NCBI GenBank assembly: GCA_963082875.1
Contig: OY720102.1
Location: 12,808,990 to 12,872,989, forward strand
From: Corella eumyota
Lineage: Eukaryota > Chordata > Ascidiacea > Phlebobranchia > Corellidae
Direction: 5' to 3'
DNA length: 64,000 nt
Position 1 is the first letter of the stretch. Each line of letters starts with the position of its first letter. The notes under the pieces were generated by a model. That model saw only the letters and a program-made list of their open reading frames with translations, did no database searches and was not told where the DNA came from. Positions 33,710-47,600 of this stretch are shown piece by piece. A program made the position numbers and the translations under genes.

Positions 33710-35363
33710 TTTATATTTATGTGATTCAATTTTGTTGGTATGTTTGTATTAGAATTTTTGTTGTGAAATAAAATAAAGACAACGTGCAATAAACTTATAG
33801 TTTTTAGTCGAGAATAAATTATATAGATATGTTTTGCCAGTTATGACGTTGGTCGGGAATACAATATCGTAAAACGTCCTAAGAAAAAACAGATATTGAA
33901 ATTTATTTAATTAGAAAGTTAATACATTTTTTGTTGTTTTAAATATGTTGATTTTGTTACATTACTTAAATTTTCTAAAATAATAAAAAGTGCTACCAAT
34001 TTAAATATTTAACATAGAAAAGCGTCACAAAACGGTTACCACTATTAAAAACAACGCTATTTATTATCGTAAAACGTCCTCAGAGGAACCTTTGAAGGAT
34101 AAACTGCCAAAGTTAGGAATCAACAAGAATGGACAGGAAATTTAATGTCATAAGCTAATGTTAAAATATTAAGTATTTTTTATTTAAGTTTGAGTATTGC
34201 TACTGTAGCGAATTTGTTAATTTTAAGAACTGTCCTAAGTCGTTGGTTGTTTACAAGAATTTAAAATTCCGGCTAATTCTTACGGAAATAAACTCTGAAT
34301 TTAAGTTAAGTCAAAATCCATATTTATTAAGTGGCGTCCGTTCAGCAGAACGAAATTGCCTAACTGTTTTTGAAAACAAATATTGCATTTAATAAAAACG
34401 GATATAAATCGTTGAAAAAATAATTTAATACCAGAAAAATGAGATTAGAGTTTCCAGGTAAAAAGAGTTAAAATTCGATAAACAAGTTAAAGTTAAAAGC
34501 ATTAAAACTTATTATTTAAATAGGGAGAAAAAATACGTCAAAGTTTGTCAGCAAATAAATAACAATTCCATTTTAAATTAACATCAAAAAAATTTTTGTT
34601 TATGAAATTTAAAGTTAGCTTATGTGGATTTATCCAGAAAAAGCTACAACACACCACAGTTTAATATATCTGTAACCTGTCTATCAGGAAAAAAAATTTA
34701 AATTGTAAAAAAAAACATTCTAACAACTAACATATGTATTTATCGTAACAATTTATCAAAACTCATATATAAATAGTATATACTTTTATTTTTTTACGCT
34801 GACATTATACATAAAATTTCAGTTTTTGCAGGCTGAATCTTATTGCTAAATCTTCTGGTCTCCCTAACAAAACCAAAAAAAACAAAAGTGTACGGAAAAA
34901 AGGAGAATTTTGACACATTTTACTTACAATAAAAATAAAATTCTATCGCTGTTGGTAGTAGTTACAGTGTAAAAAAAAATAAAAAAAATAACTACATTTC
35001 ATATAACCCAGTATAGCTCTAGTAGGAAAGTAAATTGGATGTTATAAAGGGACTAACCGAAATAAACCTACCTAAAGAAAGACTGTCCCAGAATGGCCTT
35101 TTAAAATGTATTTCACATTAACTAGTGAAAGTTTACATATATATATATGGAATAAGTGAAAATAAATGATTAAAATAATTTAAGAATAACAGAAAAAGCA
35201 AGGAGATAAATTTAAAAAAAAAAAATGTAATATTAAAGTGGTGTAATGTAGTCTAAATCCTTTTTTGTTTATCTTTTAGGGAATCCACTTTAAATCCCCT
35301 TTAAACATCTGCTTGTTTTAGTGAAATGATTTTATGTGTTTTCGAATTTTTTAAACTTTTATC
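33710..35363. other. Intergenic DNA between blocks A and B
   Basis: AT-rich. The phrase tatcgtaaaacgtcct occurs twice (about 33867 and 34065). Near 34700-34860 there is a degraded relative of the palindromic MITE at 18620 (aacatatgtatttatcgtaa, then tttttgcaggctgaatctta). A run of TA dinucleotides lies near 35136. The last 80 bases before the ATG at 35364 resemble those before 2809 in part (atgtgttttc, tttttatcatgg). Confidence 0.45.
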
Positions 35364-35630
35364 ATGGAAGAAACTGTTGAATCAAATGATCCAGAGTTGC
35401 TAGACAACAGTAATCCAGAGTTGCCAAATCTTAATGATCCAGGGTTGCCAATTAATAATGATCCAGAGTTGCCAGATGTTAATGATCCAGAGTTGCCAGA
35501 TGTTAATGATTCAGAGTTGCCAGATGTTAATGATTCAGAGTTGCCAGATGTTAATGATTCAGAGTTGCCAGATGTTAATGATCCAGAGCAGCCAGATGTT
35601 AATGATCAAGAGCCAGGTTTCAATTCCCAG
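35364..35630 (+). repeat. NLR-B exon 1: octapeptide repeat (9 units)
   Basis: MEETVESN is followed by nine octapeptides (DPELLDNS to DPEQPDVN), mostly DPELPDVN or DSELPDVN, then DQEPGFNSQ and a GT donor in phase 0. The most recent units are identical in sequence apart from a P/S change, so the array expanded independently from that in A (DPELPDNN/NNN type). Confidence 0.85.
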
Positions 35631-38600
35631 GTATTTTATTTTAAAAAAAATTCTTTTTAGTTTAAACTTTTAAAGTGGGTTTAGAACCTAAATACTAGGA
35701 ATGTGCCAAATTGTAAAAAGCTCGGCTCGTACGAGCATCTTAACTTTAAAAAAAGCTCGGCCGAGCAATACGAGCTTTTAAATAGCGAAAATAAATACAT
35801 AAATTTTTGTTGTGGACACGATTTTTCACAAGTTTTTTTTTTAATTATTTGAATTAAATGTTATATTGCTGCAAGCTTGCTATAGATAAATAATTTAAGA
35901 TTATATTGCTTTATTTAAAGAAGCGATTTAAAATCGTTAAAACGTGCAGTGAAACGCCGAACAAATTTTACTGGTTTTAAGAAAATTGAAATAGGCTGAA
36001 CTTAGGTTAGTGTTGTACTTTGTATTAAAATGCGAAAATTTACTTAAGCTTACGTAAATTCACATGAAGAAATGTAAGTATTTCGACATGTTCAGGAGTT
36101 AACCGGTTACGAAGCGGGCTAGTAATACAACAATTTGAATAACAACGTCATATCTCGCGTGATATAATTAAACCATAGAGATACTAATATGTATATATTA
36201 GTATATTTATCGGTGAACCGACGAATTTTCGCAGTGTGAATTATAACACTATTGTATTTAAAAAGTTATAACACTGCACGGCGTTCGATTTGCATTATAA
36301 TTTACCGAAAAGAAAAAAATTAATTTAGTTGATATTGCTCGGATAATTTAACGTGAAAGCTCAGCAAAAACCGAGCCTTTAAAAATGCCTAGGCTCGTAC
36401 ACGAGTACGAGCCCGAGCACTCGGCTCGACACATCCCTACTAAATACCTCTTAAAAATGTTTAACCTCTTTACATAAAACTATTAAATAAACATTGATCT
36501 TGTGGTGATCATCGTATATAGTCAATGGAGGTATTTATTGGACAGTTAAAATTTGGAGGTAATTAGTGGACAACATTCCAAATATTTTTAGGGTTGCCAC
36601 TTTTTACCTATAATTTGCCAGAACATTGTCTATATCATAAGGTTTAAATAAATGTCACTTTTTTTAATCTAAATTGCCTGTAAAAAAAATACGCACTTTT
36701 AAAATTTCAAAAAAATTTGATTTTTTCGAAAATAAAGGCAAAAAGTAAGTTGTTAAAATTTACAAAATTTTTAAATTACTAAATTTTCAGATTGGCAACA
36801 CTAACTAAAAATGCACTGATGTTTCTATAAGGCTCTAATTTAAGCTTCTATCTTCATCACAGTCTATACAAAATGCGTCCAATGTTTACCTCCATCCTAT
36901 TATTGTAAATGGGGGTAATTATTGGACACTTTGAACACATTTTATTTGCTTTTAAAGGCAAAAAATAAGCCTTGTAGTCAATTTTAGTCACACTTATTAC
37001 AAAAACATAAACATATTTTAATTTGTTAGGTTTTTGCAATAAGGTGTATTAATAATTTGGGGTAGAAATAAATTTAAAATAAAAATGCCAAGAAAATATA
37101 TACCCCCCCTCTAAAGGCTTAAAAAAAGTGCAATTCAGGAATTATTAAAGGAACACAAACAAATTTATCCAAAGAATATAACATACCAAAATCAACAGTT
37201 TAATATTATCTTAGTAATGAAGGTACATTTCCCTCAGAACATGGTGTAAAGCCTGTATTTAACACCGTTCAATACAAACAATTAAAAGCTAAATTTGTTT
37301 TGGCGCTAAATTTGCTTTAACTTTAAATGATATTAAAAGTTTAGCCTGCAGGTATATAACCTACAATGAAATGGAAGACGCTAAAAAAGACTAAAATTTA
37401 TGTAGGCAATTCTTTAAAAAAGGGAAATTTTTACTAGGGTAAGGCACTTAAGCAGTTTCTTAAAGATTCTGATAGTCCTACAAAAGGTTTGCGTCGAGAC
37501 TGCCTGAAGTCTAAAATTATCCAAAAGACCTCTTTATCACAAAATTTTTTTTAAATGTGGCCTTGTTAACATTAGTCGACAATTACCCCCACGGTGTCCA
37601 GTAACTACCCCATTTGTGTAGGTAATTTTTGGACATTTTTAATCTAGAATTTTAGGCAAACATGTGTAGATTGAGATTTAAATAGTATTTTTTCTTAATA
37701 ATGAATGATAACACTAACTTGAGAACAAAAAATATTTGATTTAAAGTTAAAATAAAAAAGTTATGACCAAGTTTGTCAAAATCGTCCAATAATTACCTCC
37801 ATTGACTATACCAGAACTTTTGGACAGTGTTTAACCCGGGAAGTTTGGGTCGTATAGCCAAAGTGTAATACCAAATTTTATTAATATTTAAAAAAAAAAT
37901 TTAAAGTTTAATCTATAAATAAGTTTTGATCTATATATGCTGGTTTTTAGAATATATAAATTTACTTTGATTTACGCCTCAAAATCAAAATTTAAGGAAA
38001 AAAGACCGGTGCTTTCAGTAAAAATTTGGAACTAATTGTTTTTAGCTTGCAAAATTATTAGACTACGCTTCTTAGTGTCAACCAAAGTAATGCTAGCGGG
38101 CTTTTTTTTTTTCAAAGTGCTAGTTTTTATTCCGATCTAAACTTTGTATTTCTAAAAAACTTATATATTTCTTTATTTTAACAACCGATCAAAACTTTTA
38201 TATGCATAGTATTTTTTGCAAAATTTTATTTTAATATTGATAAAATATAGTCTTACATTTACACTATACATAAACTTTATATTCAGTTATTTAAATTTTG
38301 TAGTCGAAAAGTGTCTTTAATTTAAAATTTCTAGAATTTTAAAAAATTGAGGAAAAATTTGAATTTTAAAGACACTTTGTGCATTAACTAAATCATTTTT
38401 AAAAACAACTTGTACAATAAATTATTGTTTTAAAAGTGGTGTACATATAAACATGAAAAATATCATCTTTTTTATTATAAACTTTAAAGGTTGTAAATAA
38501 TGTTGTGTATTATATAATATTACATCAGTAAAACTACCTGTGTAAAATATAAAACTTTTATTTACTCACCTTCTAAATTATATATTCTTTTTAACAATCT

Positions 38601-41600
38601 AGGCGGTTATAAATACAGTGACTTTTCGTACAAATGTCTACGAGATCAAAATCACTGATTTACTCATTTTAAAACGGTATATTTATTAAATGTTCTCCTT
38701 ACATTTATTTTACAGAACTTGCAAGCAGAACCTTTTAGTTTAAATGTTTCTGGCGGCGATTTTGCTGAAATTTCAAGGAATTTGCCTCCAAGTAAGTTAT
38801 TTATTAATTTTATATGATTGGGTTTGCCTAATTATAAAAACCAGACCTCTATTTATAGACTAATTTATTTATAGACTAATTTATTTATAGACTTAACAAA
38901 ACATTATTCTATGCAACATATAAACAATGCAAATTTTATTATTAATATTAAATTAATTTTATTATAGATGTTGTGATAAACTTTTATAACCCACAAGTCA
39001 ACGTAATTCGTGATTTTCATCAAAACGAGATCACTCAAAACATCACTCACCTTAAGCAATATGGTGGAGCATTCATGCCTGGGGCTACAATATACGATTC
39101 TACATTTCCTCAAACAGGTATTTTCAAGTTATTTTTACAATACAAAATTATATTCCGAAAATTGCATTTTTGATCTGATAGAAGAGTTTAAAAACACTTA
39201 TTTGTGCTAGTAAATTATTAACCTTATATTGTTAAATTATATTTGATTTTTAAAAATTTATTAAATAATCAGAATTAAAAGATATGTAAATGGGGTTGTG
39301 TATAAAATATAAAACAATTTAAATATAAACAAGGTGTTAACTGTTATACCGCCTTTTAAATATTTCATCAAACTGATTGAATTTTTTACCTAACTAAAGA
39401 AATTTCAGTTGTTTGTGATGCAAAATTAAATGATAATTACAATCAAGACTGTTAGAATGTGCAGTTAGAGCCAGTTTGTTTCCTTTTACGATGTCTGGCT
39501 TTATTTTAAATCGGCAGCGTGGTGTACTGGTCAAAACACTTCCTACACTACATGAGGTCCTGGTTTCGGTCCTCGATGTTCTCATGCTGTAGCGCTGTTA
39601 AGTAAGGGGCTATAAACGGTATGAACTTCTGTTGAGCCAGCACTTAATCAGCAGCTTAATTATCGGGCAATCATAATCTATAAGATTCCAATCTCGCGCA
39701 TTCGACCTTCCCACATTAAAAATAAAGATATTTACAAAAACAAATTGTAATTGATTTTTACTTTCAACACAACATTAGGGGTTTCCCAACTTATTTTTAT
39801 ATTATGAAGTTTTTTTTAGTATTAATCATAGTCTAAAAATAAACTCTATATTAACCCAATTTTATTTACATTAAAGGTTCCACTTCAAATGAAAATAAAC
39901 AGCAAAGATCCTCTGCTTTAAATCAGGTTTGAATTTTAAAGTTATTAATAAAATGTTTGGGTCACGTATGTTGTCTGGTTCTAGACAAAACATAATTACA
40001 CTATGGCTTTCTTAAATTCTCTTCTAATTTACGATGCTGGAGAATTCTTACGTATGGAGAACGGTTCGTCAAAATTCTTTGCTATGGTTAACGAAATGTT
40101 GTTTTCTCTTCGTTGGCTACTAATTAGCAACAAGCATACTGCCTAATTTGAGACTTAATTGAACTTACAACTGTTTAATTAAACTATATTACACTAGAAT
40201 GTAGTTATTTATAGTGGATGTATATAATCTATAGCATTTTATGTTAATAATTACACTTTTACAAGTAGAAAGAACACATGAAAATTCAAATTCTTTCCTA
40301 CAGATTACGGTTTGAGAGAATTCTCTCCTATGGTAAACGGCACAATATTTTGTCTAGAGCTGGACAACATCCGTGATCCAAATGTTGTTATATTTATGCT
40401 AAAGGACCCAGTTTAAAAACTGATATTGATTGGGTCATAAGACCTTGTTCAACTGCTTGTAGTTTTTCAAACTAAGTTCTTATTTTTTTTTAGGAACAAC
40501 CTGAAGAATCACAAACTTTAGATCCATGTAAGGTTGATCCAGAACCAAGAAGAAGACAAAATGAAGGCAAGTTTAAATCCTGTTTATAATATGGAAGTGT
40601 TTGTGATATTTTTTAAAGATCCTTGCTTGTCTATGATAATATAAATATATCATCTGGTCAATAACATTATATAATTCTAAACACTGATTTAGTTTGGGTA
40701 TAATCACTGTAGAATTAGGCTGTAAAGTCAACTTTTAACAATAATTAAAATGCTTAATTGTCACTAATCTTATTCTTAACATAAACTAACTGCTCAGGTT
40801 TTAATGTAATTATAGGTGGGCACAGTTAACCTAAAAAGTTACTTTGTTAAATGGTTATTTGTTACACAACATATTAACTTGTTATTATCGCTTAGTTATT
40901 GATAACCATTAATGTTAAAATTTAATTAAAACAAACAAAAAACAATCCTATTTTTAAAAATACAATAATTTAGACCTTAGTTTATGTAAGTTTAAAAATA
41001 TTTAAAGCTGGCATGGAGGTCAGATAACAACAACCAGTTGGCAGTTACATACACTGTTACATCATTTAAAAAATGGCACTGTTTAAACCCGATAAACAAC
41101 GATATTTTGCATATATTCCTCCCCTATCTTAGCATGGTTTATCAGTAAAAAAATTAGATTAATGAACTTATATTAATAAAAGCGTAATGCAACGGAGATT
41201 AATAAGTTTAATATCGATTTTCAAAGTTAACTTTGTTAATTAACAGTTAACAGATTATTGGGATTTTTAAGTATATTAAACTAGTGGACCCGCCACACTT
41301 CGTGTGGCACTTATGTTGTACAGTTGTCTACTAAGACCAGTCCAATTTTACCACGGCCTATATAAAATATTCTTTTTGGAAAATTGCTCTTATCAGTCCG
41401 CCCTATACTAATAACATTTTTATTATAAAATTTGATTAAAAATAAATTTGCCCTTATTTAAATTTAACGCACAAGTCGTCAATTATCGAACGTGGCCTGC
41501 TTTCACCTGGTAAAAGTCTGCTTTAAATAAATTTAAACTTTTAAAAAATGAGGTTTTTGCTATCTTTATTTAAGTAACTATTCAAACACGAAAGTACTAA

Positions 41601-44600
41601 AAAAAGATTTTGTTTTAAAAAAGCTCGGTTAAAACCGACTACAATTTAAATGAGATACAGTTAAAACGAAACTAAAGGGGCAATTCTTTAAAAAAAAGTA
41701 ATTCAAATAGACACCACTTATCATAAATAAAAGTATTTTAATCAGGCATTCAAAATTTCCGGGGTTAGATCCCCTAAAAGTTCTTCCGACATTGAATTTG
41801 CTAATTCTTGAGAAAGTACCAGCAAGTTTTCATCTTTGTCTTTAATATCTATTTTCATTTTCTTTTTATTTTCATTTAAATTTTTTAATTCTTTATTTAA
41901 TTTAGTGATGATGGCTTGATTTTGATTATGCTGAGATGCTATAAATCTTTTAATTGTTCCAAATTCTTCCATAACGGTTTGCAAAATTTCGTTTGAAATT
42001 TGAATGCCTGTTTCGTTTTTATTTGTTAAAAACGCAACCATGGCTCTGTTTATATCCAGTTCTAACTTATTCTTTGTTTGATTAATCCTCTGAAGCATTT
42101 CTTCCATATTCAACAATATTTTGAATGTAAATTATTTGTTAATTGATTATTTACTAAAAAAAGGATAAAAAATATTATTATTATTTGCAAAAAAATAAAT
42201 ACCAAATAATTGGGCACTATTTACAATAATTCGTGTCAAATCGAACAGTCCAATTAAAAAGTATTTTACATATTGAAGGTTTATTTATTTAAATATTTTC
42301 AGCAAAATTGTTTAAAAATTCATTAATCTACTAAATTTCTCGATACACAATGTTTCGTGTTGCTGTTGGGGGAAACCCAGATTTGCTTTTAATAGAAAAT
42401 TTTATTTTATTTGGGTTGCCTACCCTTGTGGCAGCAACAAATAACTGCCCATGCGTAAAAACTGGTTCCTCCAACCAGATACCAATTTTTTTTAATGTTT
42501 GACCCTGACTTTTGTTTATAGTCATTGCAAAAGCAACCCTTATTGGGAATTGAGGGCGTTTCCATTGGAAAGGAAAATCGTGATCTGATGGTTGCAATGT
42601 TACTCTAGGTATAAAAACCTCTCTACCAGCATTTTCCCCTGAAGCAATTTTGGCTATTAATAAATAAGTTTTTTGAACTCCCCGTACGATTAGTTTTGTT
42701 CCAATGCATAGACCGTCTTTAGGATTAAGATTTTGTAACAAAATACCCGGCATACCTATTTTTAAATGTAATTGATGTGGTGGTAGTCCACTTATATTTA
42801 AAGAATTAAGATATTCTGTTGGAAATCTTGTACAATGATTTACTTCTTCTGTACTGTCTGCACTTGTACAAACAAACATATTGCCAGGAAATAGATTTGA
42901 CACGACGAAGTTTATTTCATCAACTACAGTGTTTTTGGGAGCTAAAATTGATCTTTCTGCCATCCAGTTAAGATCATGGCAATGTTCTAAAAAATTTGGG
43001 TAAATCCATTTGATCAGTTGAAGCATTGAATTTTTTATTGTTGTTTTCGTACTATCATCATTTAAAAAGCAAAGCTCAGGGGGTAATTCTATATAATCTG
43101 TGTCTTTGAAGTAATTTATATTACCATTACCTAGTCTTAACAGCCAGTCGTCAAATTTAAGTAAAGCAGTGCTACTACTATTAAGTAACACTCTCATGTT
43201 TTTTGATAATTGGTGTACGCTGATACTTGGCCATAATTTTGATTTTTTAAATGAGGCGTTAATTATTTGTGCATGTGATCCATGTTCAACTACAGCAAGA
43301 ATTTGTATATCTTGCAACGTGCGATCAAGTGCCTCTAGCAAACTTTTATTTGCCATTGGTGCCTCATCCCATATTATAACCTTTGCCATGTTTATTAGTT
43401 TAGCTGTTGAACTTTGTTTTGAAATGCAAAATGTTGAATTTGGATTGAAATGTAGAGGAGCTTTAAATCTGGAATGAAATGTCCGGCCACCAATAAGCAA
43501 CGTAGCAGCGATGCCTAGAAGCGACAGCTAATGCTATACCTTTGTCTTCTCTGTTAGAGGTGCGAACTGTTGCCAACAAAGCATTAAGCATATATGTTTT
43601 TCCTGCACCTCCCCTAGCGTCAACAAAAATAGCAAGAGGCTCGTTTTTCTTTAGCGACTGTGATACTTTGCTAACAATTTTGCTTTGTTCTGGAGTAAGA
43701 GATTGTGAGCTATTTGAACAATTATTCGCAATTCGAAATAAGTGTATCCCAGTCGTAACTTAACTCCTGTTGAATAATTAACGGAAGTTGCAAATCTGTA
43801 ATAGTGTTATTAAAAATGTGTGTCTTTGCTTGCTCATCCGGAGTAATTATTGGTAGTTCAAAGTCATATAAATTCTTTCCATAACTGTTAAGTCTTTTTT
43901 CAAGATCATGCAAGACCAAAACTTTTAAAAAACTTTCAGTAACTTGATCTGATCCATTCTGAAAGTCGTCTATCCAGTATAAATAATGTTTATTGAAAAG
44001 ATCTGCAGGGTTTGCAGGGTTACAAAACAACAAAATCGTAACAAAAAGTTCTCTTATTTGTGTACACATATTTGTTTGTGCTGCTTTAGTAAGTAAGTTT
44101 TCCCACTCATTGTCATCCTGTAAAACACCAAGCTTTCTACACACATTTTGAAAAGTATAACATTTATAAACGATTTTCAAAGCATCAAATAATGATTTAC
44201 CCTTCCAATGGCTATGATGCAATAAAATTCTTAGGCAAAATACATCCCCTGCGAGTGGGTGGTTAGTATATATTCTGCCTATGGTTGAAGAACGATTTTT
44301 TCTTTTTGTCTAAACATTTTTTCTTTTTTTTCTTTTTGCGTTCCAAGACGATTTCGGCTTTTCGGTTTGATGGTCATTAAAGCCGAAAACCCCTGTTCGC
44401 ACTCCCACAATGATGAAAAAAATCAATAGCCGGTAAACAGCGTGACGTGCTAGGTTCGGATACGATGATGCCATGTTTAAACAGAAATTGATAGGACAGC
44501 ATTCTTTATGTTTTATTTTTGCTGTCTCATCAGTTTGAAAGTCTATTAATTCTTCTTGTTCACCGGTCCCTACAGGCACATCATTCGGATCAGTAGAAAA

Positions 44601-47600
44601 TGGGTTGATGGAGTAAGCACAACATGCAACATCAGGAAAGTAATTCAATAGCTCTGTCTTTAGTTGCGAAAGATGACCAATAATTTCTTTTGAAACGTCA
44701 CTATCAGGATTTTTCTCAATGGAAGTAAGGCATTTATACATTCCGTAGCTTTGATTGCTAACATTCTCTGTCCAGAGGTCCAGCTTACGAATAAGTGCTC
44801 CCAACTTTGAAATGAACTCTGTTACAGTTAAATTGGGTCCTTGAAACGACAGGTTGAAAGTGTTCAGAACTTCAAAATTGTCCGATAGATATGCCAACCT
44901 AGTAAGAAAATCTTTGCTTCCCAGGTCCTTTTGAAAATATTGATTTTTCTCCTTGAAGAAATGCAGAAGCTCATCTCGCAGTTCAAACAGGCGCCTTGTT
45001 GCATTGCCACGGGAGAGTTTAAACAAGCGAGTATTCAAGGCTGATGTTTTGACGAAATTTACTAGTTTAATCACTCGGTTTAAGCATAATAACATATTCT
45101 GTGGTAACACTTTCGCGCAAAGGGCGAATCTATGAATGAAACAATGAACAAAAATCATGTTTGGTGCCACAGCTGTTACATGAGCTTTGAAGCCCGATTT
45201 ATGTCCTAACGTTGATGGAGCTCCATCTGTTGTACAGCCAATCAACTTTCCCCAGTCCAGTCTATTTAGTTCGAAAAAATTGTCCAAAGCTTCGAAAATA
45301 TCCTTTTCTTTTGTGGTACCGCAGAGTTCCTTGTTCATCAGTAATTCAGTTTTTACAGAATTGTCTTGTGCATAACGAACATACACAAGTAACTGTGCGT
45401 TATTTGTTACGTCTGTCGACTCGTCCAGTTGAATGGAAAAACCATACTTTGAATCTTTTACTCCTGAAATAACTTGGTCAGCAATATCGACTGACATCTC
45501 CTCCATTCGATTCTTAACCGTATTGTTGGAGAGGGAAACACTTTCTGGCTTTGCAGCCGCTTCCTCCCCAAGTACATGTTTTACTAATATCTTTGCCGCT
45601 GGCATTATGAGGGACTCTCCGATGGTATGTGCTTTTAGGTTTTTGGCTATCAGGAGAGCGACTTCATAGGATGCCTTGACAGCGCCCTTCTTTCTCTGGT
45701 AAATTGTGCCAGTCTTGTCCAAGCGCTATCTCTTCACATGCTCGCCGAGTCGCTGAAAGAAACTCTCATTTTGATCCTTTTTGTCAGGATGATTTGTGAT
45801 AAGATGCCGTTGAAGTAAGCTTGGTTTTATAGCTGAATTAGCAAGAGTCTTTATGCAAACTACACATTGCAGCAAGGATTCTTCATTATGTTCAATAGCT
45901 ATGAACCCGTACTTCATGTAGGCTGGACTGTACTTTCGTTTAGACATGTTCCCAATAGTTAAATTGAACAAAATTTAGTTATTGCAATATTCCAATATGA
46001 TTAAAATATCATTAAACATACGACACTACTCCACTGCTGCTATCAGTTCATTACTACATACATTTAAACCAGCTGACATTTGGTGGTTAATTATCGTGAA
46101 CAAGAAAAGTGTTACGTCATAAACGTGCGAAACCTAAATTAAAACTAAATAACAAATTTAATATAACATTTAACGGCGAAGTAAAACTTTTTTTTGTTAT
46201 GTATAAGTCCGATTTAAAAGCTATAGGCTATGCATGAAAAAGTTTATAAAATTGCTTTATTAGAGCAAAGATCCTAATTTTTTTTCTTAGAACAAAATCT
46301 TAAAACTATACAAAATGTATACATGTTTTATGCCCAAATACTGTATACTTTTATTCACGTTTATTTAATATTATTCTTTATGCAAGTAATTATAAAATTG
46401 TTCATTGACAGTCCCATTTGTTCATTTAACTGTTCACTCAGTCTGTACTTAGCATAATGGAATAAATGCGCACTTAAAAATTGTTAAATTGCACCAGAGC
46501 ACATTCCACATGTTTTTTAAATCAAAAATTTCAAATTTTTAATTTTCCTTTTTTGCATTTATTTGCAGGCGATTTTTTCTTCTCTATCGTGATATTAAAA
46601 AGTAACGGTGCGAAATTTTAAAGAGAAAAATTACATTCACTTTAGTGCATGCGATCGAAGAATAGCGCAGGCGATCGTTTTTTACATTTCTTTCGTTCTC
46701 TTTAAGATAATGGAAAGAAACGTAGCGGCAAATTAAAATATAGTTTTGCTTATTACGGCTAACTATCATAAGACATTAAAAAAGTGATAAGCCGATTCCA
46801 CAAAAGGACATATATCCCAGCTATAGGCAAAAACTTGAGCCACAATTAATTGTAGTTATTCTGTAATGGAACGCACAAAATTTACCCCCTGTAAGAAACA
46901 ATATTTTAATCCAATATTATTTACTTTAAAAGGGTCTACTTCTAATGAAAATGTACAACCAAGATCCTCCGCTTCAAATCAGGTTTTAACTTTAAAGTTG
47001 TCAATAAATATAAGCATGTTTAAACTAAATAACAAAGTTTAAATATTGTTTATAATAATTAATAAAATTTTGGACTTAGTTTGAATAATAAATATAACTG
47101 GTAATTATAAAAAAGTCTTTGTAGTTACCTAACCACAATTTTACTGTTTATAAAGGAACAACCTGAAGAATCACAAACCCCAGACCCACATGAGGTTGTT
47201 CCAGAACCAAGAAGAAGACAAAATGAAGGTAAATTTAAATCTTGTTTATAATATGGAAGTGTTTTTGGTTTATGTTTATCTTTGATATAACTAGACTGAC
47301 TCCACAGTCTAATCTTGCATCGAATGTAAATGTCTTTATTAAGTTTGGTAATTTTAATCTGCTTATGTATTTAGTAAAAGCAAAAGTGACTAAATTTGTC
47401 ACCATCAAAATAGCACTATATATGTTGAAAGCTAGTTTAGTAGTTGATTTTATAATATATATAACATCTTAAGTTTGTTTTAAAATAAAATGATTTTTTT
47501 AAACAGTATAGAAAAATTAAATACCCTTTCAAGAGACTTCAAAAAAGCTGGCCTTAGTACTGCTGTTTTTATAATTTCCAAAGCCGGGCTTTGTGAGTTT

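Larger units (their letters stand above)
41281..44300 (-). mobile_element. Helitron (rolling-circle DNA transposon), 3' part
   Basis: Minus strand. The 3' terminus is at 41281: CTAG preceded by a perfect 7-bp stem hairpin gccacac/gtgtggc (41292-41308) and followed by T in the flank, as Helitrons require (hairpin about 10 bases before CTRR, insertion between A and T). Upstream lie a coiled-coil protein gene and a PIF1-like helicase. No Rep/HUH nuclease domain or 5' TC end was recognised; the helicase frame is interrupted and the region beyond 44300 is hAT sequence. Confidence 0.8.
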
